Positions 1-5,967 are shown, counted from the first letter of the stretch. The stretch: DNA of 5,967 nucleotides from Flavobacteriaceae bacterium (GCA_023700885.1 JAMPYA010000137.1:1-5967), one strand, 5' to 3'. Notes: a model not told the origin generated them from the letters alone. Translations and numbers: made by a program.

Positions 1-1
1 A

Positions 2-793
2 TATCCGGCAATATTAGATCATCCTGAAAAAGGAGCAGAAGCTAAAAAATTATACGATGATGCCAATCAGATGCTCGATACCATCATCCTCGAAAATTGG
101 ATTGAAGCCAAAGCTGTAATTGGCTTATTCCCAGCAAAATCTGAAAAAGAAGATGTCGTTATTTACGATCCTATTGTGTCATCACAACAATTGGCCACTT
201 TTCATTTTCTCAGAAATCAAAAACAAAAAAGTGACGGAACACCAAATACTTGTTTGGCTGATTTTATTTCACCCAATAATGATGATACACTGGGAATGTT
301 TGTGGTTTCTGCTGGATTTGGAATTGAAAAATGGATTCAGCAATTTGAAGCAGCTCATGACCATTATAACAGTATTATGATTAAACTGTTGGCCGATAGA
401 TTGGCAGAAGCTTTGGCCGAAATGATCCATGCAAAAGTTCGTAAAGAATATTGGGCTTATGAAAGTGATGCTGAAATTGATTTTGATAGCTTGATAAAAG
501 AAGATTTCCAAGGAATCAGACCCGCGCCGGGATATCCCGCTTGCCCAGAACATGCTGAAAAAGAAATCTTATTTAAAATGTTGGATGTAGAAAACAATAT
601 TGGCGTGACTTTAACCGAAAATTATTCGATGTATCCTGCCGCTTCTGTTTGTGGATTTTACTTTTCACACCCACAATCACATTATTTTAATGTGGGAAAA
701 ATTTCTAAAGAACAAGTCAGCGATTATGCTCAAAGAAAAGGCGTTTCAATAGAAACAGCTGAAAAATGGTTAGCATCGAATCTAAATTATTAA
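2..793 (+). CDS. metH: MetH, cobalamin-dependent methionine synthase, C-terminal part (5' end outside the window)
   Basis: This is the reactivation (AdoMet-binding) domain of B12-dependent methionine synthase, which transfers a methyl group from 5-methyl-THF to homocysteine in the cytoplasm. The domain re-methylates oxidised cob(II)alamin using AdoMet and an electron donor. The frame is open from base 2, giving 263 visible residues, so an ATG at base 71 is internal: the residues before it (YPAILDHPEKGAEAKKLYDD) are typical MetH sequence. Visible hallmarks are IGLFPA, NTCLADF (about 83-88), MIKLLADRLAEALAE, VRKEYWAY, the AdoMet-binding RPAPGYPACPEH (173-184; its Arg and Tyr correspond, from memory, to E. 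coli Arg1134 and Tyr1139) and the tail block TENYSMYPAASVCGFYFSHP (205-224). It ends in LASNLNY, as in E. coli MetH (LAPNLGY). The homocysteine, folate and cobalamin modules lie outside the window. In many Bacteroidota the homocysteine module is a separate gene; that cannot be judged here. metF follows after 14 bases. Confidence 0.97.
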   Translation, partial: YPAILDHPEKGAEAKKLYDDANQMLDTIILENWIEAKAVIGLFPAKSEKEDVVIYDPIVSSQQLATFHFLRNQKQKSDGTPNTCLADFISPNNDDTLGMFVVSAGFGIEKWIQQFEAAHDHYNSIMIKLLADRLAEALAEMIHAKVRKEYWAYESDAEIDFDSLIKEDFQGIRPAPGYPACPEHAEKEILFKMLDVENNIGVTLTENYSMYPAASVCGFYFSHPQSHYFNVGKISKEQVSDYAQRKGVSIETAEKWLASNLNY

Positions 794-807
794 TAAATTG
801 AAATGAA

Positions 808-1767
808 ATGAAAATTATCGAAATTATACAAAACGCTACAGAAACCTTATTCAGTTTTGAAATTCTACCACCTAAAAAAGGAGATAGCATCAATTCTATC
901 TACCAAACTATTGATCCGTTAATGAAATTCAATCCAGCTTTTATTGATGTTACTTATCACCGAGAAGAAGTGGTTTATCAAAAAATGGAAGGTGGTTTGT
1001 TAAAGAAAAAAGTGGTTAAAAAACGCCCCGGAACAGTGGGGATTTCTGCTGCTATTAAAAATAAATACAAAGTTGAAGTGGTACCTCATATTATTTGTGG
1101 CGGATTTAGTGCAGAGGAAACTGAAAACGGATTGATTGATTTTCATTTTTTGGGTATCAACAATCTTTTTGCGATTCGGGGCGATAATTCACCTGGAGAA
1201 CGACACTTTAAACCAGAACCAGAAGGCCATACGTATGCCGAAGAATTGGTTCAGCAAATTATTGGAATGAACAGTGGTAAATACCATGAAAATGATATTT
1301 TAGAAACTTCAAAGACTGAATTTTCAATTGGAGTAGCAGGATATCCAGAGAAACATGTAGAATCACCCAATGTGCAATCTGATATCAAATATTTGAAAAA
1401 GAAGATTGATGCCGGAGCCGAATATATCATCACACAAATGTTTTTTGATAATCAGAAATTTATCGCTTTTGTACAAAGATGCCGAGAAGCGGGAATCACC
1501 GTTCCTATTATTCCCGGATTAAAACCCATCGCCACTAAAAAACAACTCACGACGCTTTCGCAAACTTTTAATATTGATATTCCAGAAGAACTCTCTTTAA
1601 AAGTAGAAGCTTGTCTTACTACTTCAGAAGTGAAAAAAGTAGGAATTGATTGGTGTATTCAGCAATCAAAAGAGTTGCGCAATTTTGGTGTTCCAGTCTT
1701 ACATTATTACACCATGAGTCAATCCGATACTATTGTTCAAATAGCCGAAGCTGTTTTTAAAAAATAA
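808..1767 (+). CDS. metF: MetF, methylenetetrahydrofolate reductase (NAD(P)H)
   Basis: A cytoplasmic FAD-dependent TIM-barrel enzyme that reduces 5,10-methylene-THF to 5-methyl-THF, the methyl donor used by the adjacent MetH. Family marks in order: FEILPPKKG (17-25; Glu18 matches the catalytic Glu28 of E. coli), DVTYHRE (47-53), VVPHIICGG (91-99), AIRGDNSPGE (122-131; Asp126 matches E. coli Asp120 near the flavin), VAGYPEKHVES, KKKIDAGAEYIITQMFFDN (the substrate-side Gln is Gln210) and IIPGLKPI. At 319 residues it is somewhat longer than E. coli MetF (296). The excess sits mainly in a Lys-rich insert (about 53-74) and one before the FSIGVAGYP strand (about 152-171). The ATG at 808 is chosen because the nearby ATG at 803 is in another frame and meets a stop after two codons. 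There is no Shine-Dalgarno; the leader is A-rich. The 14-base gap to metH indicates one transcript. Confidence 0.97.
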   Translation: MKIIEIIQNATETLFSFEILPPKKGDSINSIYQTIDPLMKFNPAFIDVTYHREEVVYQKMEGGLLKKKVVKKRPGTVGISAAIKNKYKVEVVPHIICGGFSAEETENGLIDFHFLGINNLFAIRGDNSPGERHFKPEPEGHTYAEELVQQIIGMNSGKYHENDILETSKTEFSIGVAGYPEKHVESPNVQSDIKYLKKKIDAGAEYIITQMFFDNQKFIAFVQRCREAGITVPIIPGLKPIATKKQLTTLSQTFNIDIPEELSLKVEACLTTSEVKKVGIDWCIQQSKELRNFGVPVLHYYTMSQSDTIVQIAEAVFKK

Positions 1768-1771
1768 TTGG

Positions 1772-1795
1772 GAAATTTGAAAATTTGAAAATGTG
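1772..1795. repeat. Three-unit octamer tandem repeat just after metF
   Basis: Three consecutive eight-base units, GAAATTTG, AAAATTTG and AAAATGTG, start four bases after the metF stop codon. The units differ by one or two bases. Low-complexity AT-rich octamers of this kind are, from memory, common between genes in flavobacteria. No function is assigned. Confidence 0.6.
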
Positions 1796-1835
1796 CTTTT
1801 TGTTAAATGTTTAAAGTAATCATATAATAATGTCA

Positions 1836-1880
1836 CACTTTATAAACATGACAAACTTTATGAACTTTACAAACTCTTAA
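1836..1880. repeat. Five-unit degenerate nonamer tandem repeat
   Basis: Five consecutive nine-base units, CACTTTATA, AACATGACA, AACTTTATG, AACTTTACA and AACTCTTAA, give an approximate consensus of AACTTTANA. The third and fourth units are the closest to each other. The nine-base period is a multiple of three, so one frame stays open across it, but nothing suggests it is translated. The function is unknown. Confidence 0.6.
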
Positions 1881-1974
1881 TATTTCAATCAAAGATATTG
1901 CCCTTTTCAAGTTTTGTACACACCTAACCTTACTATTAATCAGGACAATCGCTCTATTTTGGAAAATTATTTTA

Positions 1975-2017
1975 TTTCATATGTGAATATTTTATTTTTT
2001 TCATTTGTCATATGGAA
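1975..2017. repeat. Loose inverted repeat around two CATATG sites
   Basis: TTTCATATG (1975-1983) can pair with CATATGGAA (2009-2017) over nine positions, one of them a G-T wobble, around a 25-base AT-rich loop. The stem is weak and has no T-run, so it is a poor terminator candidate. It may be chance in such AT-rich DNA. Confidence 0.3.
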
Positions 2018-2183
2018 TTGTTCATTCCTTATTTATTTTCTTTTTGGTATTCACGAACTAACGTTTCGCCAGTATGATTAAAATATTTTCATCAAAGTTT
2101 ACTTCACTAAATTTTATTTGTTTCAGTGTTCAGTGATTGCTTTGCAATTGTGTTTTTGCAAACATGGCTATTTCATAGGATTT

Positions 2184-2211
2184 AACAGTATAATTATCAT
2201 AATATACTGTT
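2184..2211. repeat. Perfect 9-bp inverted repeat with a 10-base loop
   Basis: AACAGTATA (2184-2192) is exactly complementary to TATACTGTT (2203-2211) across a 10-base loop. It lies about 35 bases outside the left arm of the DUF559 unit. The stem is AT-rich and not followed by a T-run, so it is not a standard terminator. It could be a protein-binding site, a weak RNA hairpin or chance. Confidence 0.5.
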
Positions 2212-2245
2212 TATTAATCACAATTCTTAAATTCATTTAACCTTT

Positions 2246-2653
2246 TTAACTCCCCTCTTGAGAGGGGCTGGGGGTGTGTTTTTCAAATTCGGTTATATAA
2301 AACTCAATCGCTCTCAAGACATTCTCCATATCCTTTTGTACTTGTTCATCACTAAATCTCAAAACATTAATTCCAAGTTCTTTCATACGTTTTTCTTTTA
2401 CCGTGTCTTTATGGTACACTTCTAAAAACTGATGTGAATATCCATCTATTTCAATCCCTAAAAGTAGTTCATAACAATAAAAATCTAGTATATAATTATC
2501 AATTGGTTTTTGACGATGAAAATCATACCCATAAAATTGTTTATTTTTTAATTTTAGCCATAAGAATATTTCTGATTTAGTTGAATTATTTCGCAATTCT
2601 CTTGCAAATTCTTTTAGCTTTGGATTGTATGGAATTACTTTTCTTTTGGTCAT
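2246..2653 (-). CDS. DUF559 domain protein, predicted endonuclease-like (Vsr/PD-(D/E)XK type fold)
   Basis: A 135-residue protein matching the DUF559 (PF04480) pattern, a family generally placed with Vsr-like and PD-(D/E)XK nucleases. Visible marks are LRNNSTKSEIFLWLKLK (20-36; Glu28), YDFHRQKPIDNYILDFYC (43-60; Asp57), GIEIDGYSH (66-74; Glu68, Asp70, His74), KRMKELGINVLRFSDEQV (88-105) and a final helix to about 124. Asp57 and Glu68-x-Asp70 are the likely metal-binding residues. There is no signal peptide or membrane segment. The ATG at 2653 is chosen because family members usually begin close to this MTKRKVIPYNPKLKE block; an in-frame GTG at 2683 lies inside the right repeat arm and would add ten atypical residues. 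The C-terminal tail KHTPSPSQEGS comes from the left arm. The DNA target and biological role are unknown; a link to the flanking palindromes is inferred from position. Confidence 0.88.
   Translation of the reverse strand: MTKRKVIPYNPKLKEFARELRNNSTKSEIFLWLKLKNKQFYGYDFHRQKPIDNYILDFYCYELLLGIEIDGYSHQFLEVYHKDTVKEKRMKELGINVLRFSDEQVQKDMENVLRAIEFYITEFEKHTPSPSQEGS
2248..2281 (+). repeat. Left arm of the DUF559 unit (palindrome plus G-tract)
   Basis: The arm contains the palindrome CCCCTCTTGAGAGGGG (2252-2267; seven pairs around TG, or six around a TTGA loop), then CTGGGGGTGTGTTT. It is the inverted counterpart of 2678-2711, with four mismatches. On the minus strand it encodes the last 11 residues of the DUF559 protein (KHTPSPSQEGS), and its outermost base completes the stop codon. 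No T-run follows the hairpin in either direction, so it is not a standard terminator. Confidence 0.85.
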
Positions 2654-2677
2654 AATCTTATTATTCACAAAACAGTT

Positions 2678-2711
2678 AAACACACCCCTAACCCCTCTCT
2701 AGAGGGGAATT
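2678..2711 (-). repeat. Right arm of the DUF559 unit (palindrome plus G-tract)
   Basis: Read on the minus strand, the arm is a palindrome CCCCTCTAGAGAGGGG followed by TTAGGGGTGTGTTT, matching the left arm at 30 of 34 positions. On the plus strand the palindrome occupies 2692-2707, with a CTCTAGAG core. The arm ends 24 bases before the chosen DUF559 start, so it lies in the gene's leader and could form a hairpin in its mRNA. It also lies about 50 bases beyond the stop codon of the receptor gene, in that transcript's 3' region. Confidence 0.85.
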
Positions 2712-2759
2712 TCGATTGGTATTCCTTTCAAAATGGTATCTATATGATTAATCTTTCAA

Positions 2760-5444
2760 TTACAAATGATATTTCACCGCAAACATCAAATACCTCGGCT
2801 GCACCATAAACTGAGAAGTACTCGTTACAAATTCTGTAAAAGAATCATCATTAATGGAGCGATTGTTTAACAAATTGGTGGCTACCAAACTATACTCCCA
2901 CTTACTGTCTTTTTGTTGATAATACACCTTGGCATCTAACAAAGAATAATTGTTTTTGATGGTTTTATCAGCATCGCGGTAGTTATAATAACTGTAATCT
3001 GCCGTAAATATAAAGTGCTTTAAAAATCCGATTTCTACATTGGCAAAAGGTCGGTCTGTTATATATTGAGTAGTGCTATTTCCACCATCATAATCATTAA
3101 AAATCCGATTGTAACCCACTTCAAAATTGGGTGCATTTTTAAAAGAACTCACTATACTTCCCTGATAATCTTGGGTAAATGATTTCGATTCACTCCAAAC
3201 ATTATTTACTAAATTATTAAAATTACTATGCGTTACATTGGCTCTTAATCTTGTTTCTATTTTGCCATATCGCTTACTTAATCTAAAGTTTCCTGAAATA
3301 ATTTCATCGGCTAAGTTAGAATTAATCGGACTTGAAACTTGATTGATTCCAACTAGAGTTGTGCTGTTTTTAACACCATTCACTTTTTTAGAATAGTTAG
3401 CAAATCCCTGAATATTCAAGAATGAAAACATATTAAAATTGAAATATTGCAATGAAACTCGGTGGTATAAAGCATTTTCTAAGGCTCTGTTTCCGCTACT
3501 CATCGAGTTGTAATTATTGAAAATAAATCCTTCTGCACGTTTTAAAATATCAGTAAATTCTAACGATTTATTATACGTTAAACGTAAGCTTTCCGATTTT
3601 TTCAGCTGTAATTTGACATAAAAATCGGGCAATAATTTTACATCATCTGTTTTAAGCGTTGTTCCTAATTGTGTGTCTTTTGTTAAGTATTGGTGTAAAG
3701 TCAATCCCGGACTTACCGTTAAAATTCCCGTTACCATTTTATAACGCAATCCTAGGTATAAATCGGTAAAATTATAAGTGACCTCATTAATTAAATCAGT
3801 ATTATTCAGCGGATTTTGAGTATCATTATCTAAAATTTGAAATAAAGAAGAATCAAAATTTTGATGACTCACCGTTGTAGCAGCTGTTAAATTGAGATTA
3901 CTCGTATTGTTTAACAAATAAAAATAATCTGCTTTGACATCTAACTTATTCGTTTTTATAGTGCGATTTTGGGTTAAATCATACAAATTTTGCGCTTGCA
4001 TAGGCAAAATCGACGGAAAGGGCTGAAAAGCAGTTAAGGTATTGTAAAACGGCTGCTCTTCTTGCCAAAGATGTTGAATTTCTGCTGAGTACAAATTTTT
4101 AGCATCAATCGTTTTATAAAAATTTAGGTTTTGATTAATAGAAAATGGATCATTTTCTTTACCAATTGCAATATTATTTGTTACCCCAGAAACCAAAGAT
4201 GAAATAGTATTTTCTTCGGTTTGTTTTGACTTTTTAATTAGGATATCATAATCAAAATGAGCACTTAAATTGGGTTTATAAGACGAACTCAATTTGAGCA
4301 TTCCTAGCTGACTTCTTTGTAATGCACCCAAAGTAGTTTGTTCTGTTTGATTGGTTTGAATGTATCTTTTCTGACTTTTGGTTAATAAATCTGTTTTGGT
4401 ATCGTTTAAAATAGAAAATCCACTCAAAGTCCATGTTTTAATGGGATTGTAACTGAAATTAAAAGCACCAAATTTGGTGTCGATTTCCTGCGCACGATTG
4501 TCGCGAGTCATAGAAAATCCGAGATCATTAGATGATATTTGTAAAGTTGTTCCGCCACCGCGATTGATACCTCGCATGCCACCCGTAAAACGAAAATAGT
4601 CTTGCATGGTAAAAGGTACAGCACCTATATTATTAGCATCTAATAAAAGGTTTACGCTTTTTTTGGGACTGTAATAAAATAGTTTTGGATGCACTAAATA
4701 ACGTTCCTCCAAACCAACTCCGCCACCTAATTCTCCAAACCAAAAATTTTCTTTTCCTTTTTTTAGTTTGATATTCATCGCTACATTATCAGAATCATCG
4801 CCAATACCACGCATCGGATTGACTTCATTGTAATTACGCAAAAACTCAATTTTATCAATGGCGCTGGCAGGGATATTTTTAGTAGCCATTTTAGAATCTC
4901 CGTCAAAAAAGTCTTTGCCGTTAACCATTACTTTTTGAACTTTTTTCCCTTCAACCTCTACTGCTCCTTCCGAATTAATTTCAACTCCCGGAAGCTTTTT
5001 TAATACATCACCTAACTTTTTTTCGTTACCGCTGGCAAAAGCATCTTTATCATAAGACAACGTATCGCCTTTAATGGTAATCGGAATTTTATAAGTTACC
5101 TCTACCTCCTTTAGCTTGTCATCCATCGCCTTCAGCACAATTGATTTCGTTAAATTTCCTGCATCTAAAGTGGTTGTAACTGTTTCTTGATGAGGCGCAA
5201 AACCCAAATAACTTACGCGTAATTGGTATGTTTGATTGGGATCTACTGTTAAGCGAAAATTTCCCTTAGCATCTGTAATGGAGTAAGATTCAATCGTATT
5301 ATTGCTTTTTAATACAATAACATTGGCCATTTCTAACAGATTTCCCTGCTGATCTTTTATAGTACCCTCTATTTTGATGACTTGAGAGCATAAAAATAAT
5401 GGCGAAAATACAGCCAATAATTTAAATAAGAGTTTCTTTTTCAT
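2760..5444 (-). CDS. TonB-dependent receptor-like outer membrane beta-barrel protein
   Basis: An 894-residue outer-membrane protein. It has a Sec signal peptide (MKKKLLFKLLAVFSPLFLCS, mature end near Gln21). Next comes a carboxypeptidase-regulatory-like beta-sandwich (about 22-110: IEGTIKDQQGNLLEMANVIV, ITDAKGNFRLTV, LRVSYLGFAPHQETV), then a plug-like region (about 115-230: KGDTLSYDKDAFASGNEKKL, VLKKLPGVEIN, VMVNGKDFFDGD, IPASAIDKIEFLRNYNE). The rest alternates polar and aromatic residues as a barrel does, up to a last strand ending YLMFAVKYHL. This architecture fits the Bacteroidota TonB-receptor relatives with an OMP beta-barrel family C-terminus. No TonB box is evident between signal peptide and plug, so active transport is not certain. 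The start is the only Met before a good signal peptide. It lies 29 bases downstream of the GLPGLI gene and is probably co-transcribed with it. No ligand can be inferred. Confidence 0.92.
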   Translation of the reverse strand: MKKKLLFKLLAVFSPLFLCSQVIKIEGTIKDQQGNLLEMANVIVLKSNNTIESYSITDAKGNFRLTVDPNQTYQLRVSYLGFAPHQETVTTTLDAGNLTKSIVLKAMDDKLKEVEVTYKIPITIKGDTLSYDKDAFASGNEKKLGDVLKKLPGVEINSEGAVEVEGKKVQKVMVNGKDFFDGDSKMATKNIPASAIDKIEFLRNYNEVNPMRGIGDDSDNVAMNIKLKKGKENFWFGELGGGVGLEERYLVHPKLFYYSPKKSVNLLLDANNIGAVPFTMQDYFRFTGGMRGINRGGGTTLQISSNDLGFSMTRDNRAQEIDTKFGAFNFSYNPIKTWTLSGFSILNDTKTDLLTKSQKRYIQTNQTEQTTLGALQRSQLGMLKLSSSYKPNLSAHFDYDILIKKSKQTEENTISSLVSGVTNNIAIGKENDPFSINQNLNFYKTIDAKNLYSAEIQHLWQEEQPFYNTLTAFQPFPSILPMQAQNLYDLTQNRTIKTNKLDVKADYFYLLNNTSNLNLTAATTVSHQNFDSSLFQILDNDTQNPLNNTDLINEVTYNFTDLYLGLRYKMVTGILTVSPGLTLHQYLTKDTQLGTTLKTDDVKLLPDFYVKLQLKKSESLRLTYNKSLEFTDILKRAEGFIFNNYNSMSSGNRALENALYHRVSLQYFNFNMFSFLNIQGFANYSKKVNGVKNSTTLVGINQVSSPINSNLADEIISGNFRLSKRYGKIETRLRANVTHSNFNNLVNNVWSESKSFTQDYQGSIVSSFKNAPNFEVGYNRIFNDYDGGNSTTQYITDRPFANVEIGFLKHFIFTADYSYYNYRDADKTIKNNYSLLDAKVYYQQKDSKWEYSLVATNLLNNRSINDDSFTEFVTSTSQFMVQPRYLMFAVKYHL

Positions 5445-5473
5445 AAATATTTAATACACTAATAATAAACTAA

Positions 5474-5967
5474 TTACATGCGTATTTGAATGCGATGACT
5501 GTCATTTCCTTGTTTCCTGCCACCTTCAAAATTCTCACGCATTTCTTCCATCTTAGCCTTCATTATTTCGTTGTATTCTTTTTGTGAAACCACTTTTCCT
5601 TTATCAGGTTCTGTAATTTTAATTTTTTCTTTCGGATTCAAATCCAACGATACCATTTGTAATGACATCCTGTCGGCATTTACTTCCATAATTAAACCCG
5701 GAAGTCCCCAATATTCTCCGGGTCCGTTATTCACAGGAACTTCGGGCGAATACCAAGCTTCTATAAAAATATCTCGTGGCGCTGATGCAATAGAATCATT
5801 CGGATTTACCCTGTTTTGACTTCTATTGCCGCGCATATTAAACGACATTTCATTGCTTTTAACAGTGGCAACGGCTTTAAAACTCAAATATTTTCCAATC
5901 ATTTTCGACTCGTTTACCAATTTCCAATTATAAGAAGTCAGCGAATCTTTAATGACAAAGTTTTTTC
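5474..5967 (-). CDS. GLPGLI family protein, partial (N-terminus beyond the right edge)
   Basis: A Bacteroidota-specific family of unknown function, usually exported and often found beside TonB-receptor-like genes. The signature GLPGLI is encoded at 5691-5708 in the context GEYWGLPGLIMEVN. It is preceded by IFIEAWYSPEVPVNNGP and followed by a charged tail (EYNEIMKAKMEEMRENFEGG) ending in RIQIRM. The frame stays open to the window edge, giving 163 visible residues. The upstream codons read KNFVIKDSLTSYNWKLVNES, which fits the conserved region of the family, so a TTG near 5920 is internal and not the start. The signal peptide and first part are missing. The stop lies 29 bases before the receptor start, so the two genes probably form an operon with this gene first. 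The pairing suggests an envelope role with the receptor, but no biochemical activity is established. Confidence 0.9.
   Translation of the reverse strand, partial: KNFVIKDSLTSYNWKLVNESKMIGKYLSFKAVATVKSNEMSFNMRGNRSQNRVNPNDSIASAPRDIFIEAWYSPEVPVNNGPGEYWGLPGLIMEVNADRMSLQMVSLDLNPKEKIKITEPDKGKVVSQKEYNEIMKAKMEEMRENFEGGRKQGNDSHRIQIRM

Larger units (their letters stand above)
1768..2245. other. Gene-free AT-rich spacer between metF and the DUF559 unit
   Basis: This 478-base stretch lies between genes whose 3' ends face each other. I see no reading frame with recognisable protein character, no tRNA-like cloverleaf and no convincing intrinsic terminator (no GC-rich stem followed by a T-run). Its content is short-period tandem repeats near the metF end, several short AT-rich inverted repeats, and a stretch around 2051-2180 containing CTAACGTTTCGCC that may be a decayed dispersed element. 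No clear flavobacterial promoter (TTG, spacer, TAnnTTTG) was found facing either flank. Confidence 0.75.
2248..2711 (-). mobile_element. Candidate 464-bp palindromic-repeat element carrying a DUF559 nuclease-like gene
   Basis: Two 34-base arms in inverted orientation (2248-2281 and 2678-2711) agree at 30 of 34 positions and enclose exactly one small gene. Each arm holds a GC-rich palindrome at its outer side and a GGGG-TGTG tract facing the gene, in a neighbourhood that is otherwise AT-rich. The layout recalls REP-type palindromes linked to a dedicated nuclease (as RAYT transposases are to REPs), but the protein here is of the DUF559 family, not a RAYT or any recognised transposase. No clear target-site duplication is visible (left flank CCTTTTT, right flank TCGATTG). 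The inverted arms and enclosed gene are observed; mobility is inferred. Confidence 0.5.

Noticed and set aside
71..73. ATG as the start of a separate 240-residue protein
   Set aside because: The same frame is open to base 2 and the preceding 23 codons are typical MetH sequence, so this Met is internal to a gene cut by the window edge.
269..553. Minus-strand open frame inside metH, and similar antisense frames at 1251-1433 and (+) 5571-5819
   Set aside because: They run opposite clearly conserved genes and their translations show no recognisable protein character.
1830..1880. A 16-codon frame (MSHFINMTNFMNFTNS) across the nonamer repeat
   Set aside because: It is open only because the repeat period is a multiple of three; there is no ribosome-binding or promoter support and the composition is low-complexity.
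1918..1930. ACACACCTAACCT as a fragment of a third repeat arm
   Set aside because: It resembles part of ACACACCCCTAACCCCT in the right arm but lacks two bases and has no palindrome after it; a match this short could be chance.
2252..2267. Left-arm hairpin as a rho-independent terminator
   Set aside because: The stem is GC-rich but is followed by a G-tract on the plus strand and by AGTTAAAAAGG on the minus strand, with no T-run in either direction.
2681..2683. GTG as the start of the DUF559 gene
   Set aside because: It lies within the repeat arm and would add ten residues (MFNCFVNNKI) unlike the family; the ATG at 2653 fits the usual N-terminus.
5385..5444. Lipoprotein signal (FLCS) in the receptor-like protein
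   Set aside because: The residue before Cys19 is Leu rather than Gly, Ala or Ser, so it does not fit a lipobox; an ordinary Sec signal ending near SQ is more likely.
5918..5920. TTG as the start of the GLPGLI gene
   Set aside because: The frame continues to the window edge with family-like sequence (FVIKDSLTSYNWKL) and no signal peptide appears at the TTG, so the gene begins outside.

Overview
The window looks like chromosomal DNA of a Bacteroidota member, most likely a flavobacterium. The base composition is AT-rich, and start codons are preceded by A-rich stretches rather than Shine-Dalgarno sequences. It also carries a GLPGLI-family gene next to a TonB-receptor-like gene with an N-terminal carboxypeptidase-like domain, a pairing typical of that phylum. 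The genus is an inference.

Left part (1-1767, + strand): the last 263 codons of metH (B12-dependent methionine synthase, reactivation domain), then 14 bases later a complete metF (methylenetetrahydrofolate reductase). MetF makes 5-methyl-THF and MetH uses it to methylate homocysteine, so this is a compact methionine/one-carbon operon entering from the left.

Middle (1768-2711): a 478-base AT-rich spacer with no convincing gene. It holds short-period tandem repeats (an octamer and a nonamer) and an AT-rich inverted repeat. It is followed by a compact unit of about 464 bp: a small minus-strand DUF559 nuclease-like gene bracketed by two inverted 34-base arms (30/34 identical). Each arm contains a GC-rich palindrome (CCCCTCT..AGAGGGG) followed by a GGGGTGTG tract. 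One arm encodes the protein's C-terminal tail, and the other sits just upstream of its start. It resembles a nuclease-linked palindromic-repeat element in a 3'-to-3' intergenic gap, and is the most interesting item here.

Right part (2760-5967, - strand): an 894-residue outer-membrane beta-barrel/TonB-receptor-like protein. It lies 29 bases downstream of a GLPGLI-family protein whose N-terminus is beyond the right edge. The two are probably co-transcribed right to left and act at the cell envelope; their substrate cannot be read from the sequence. The two operons converge on the spacer that holds the DUF559 unit.
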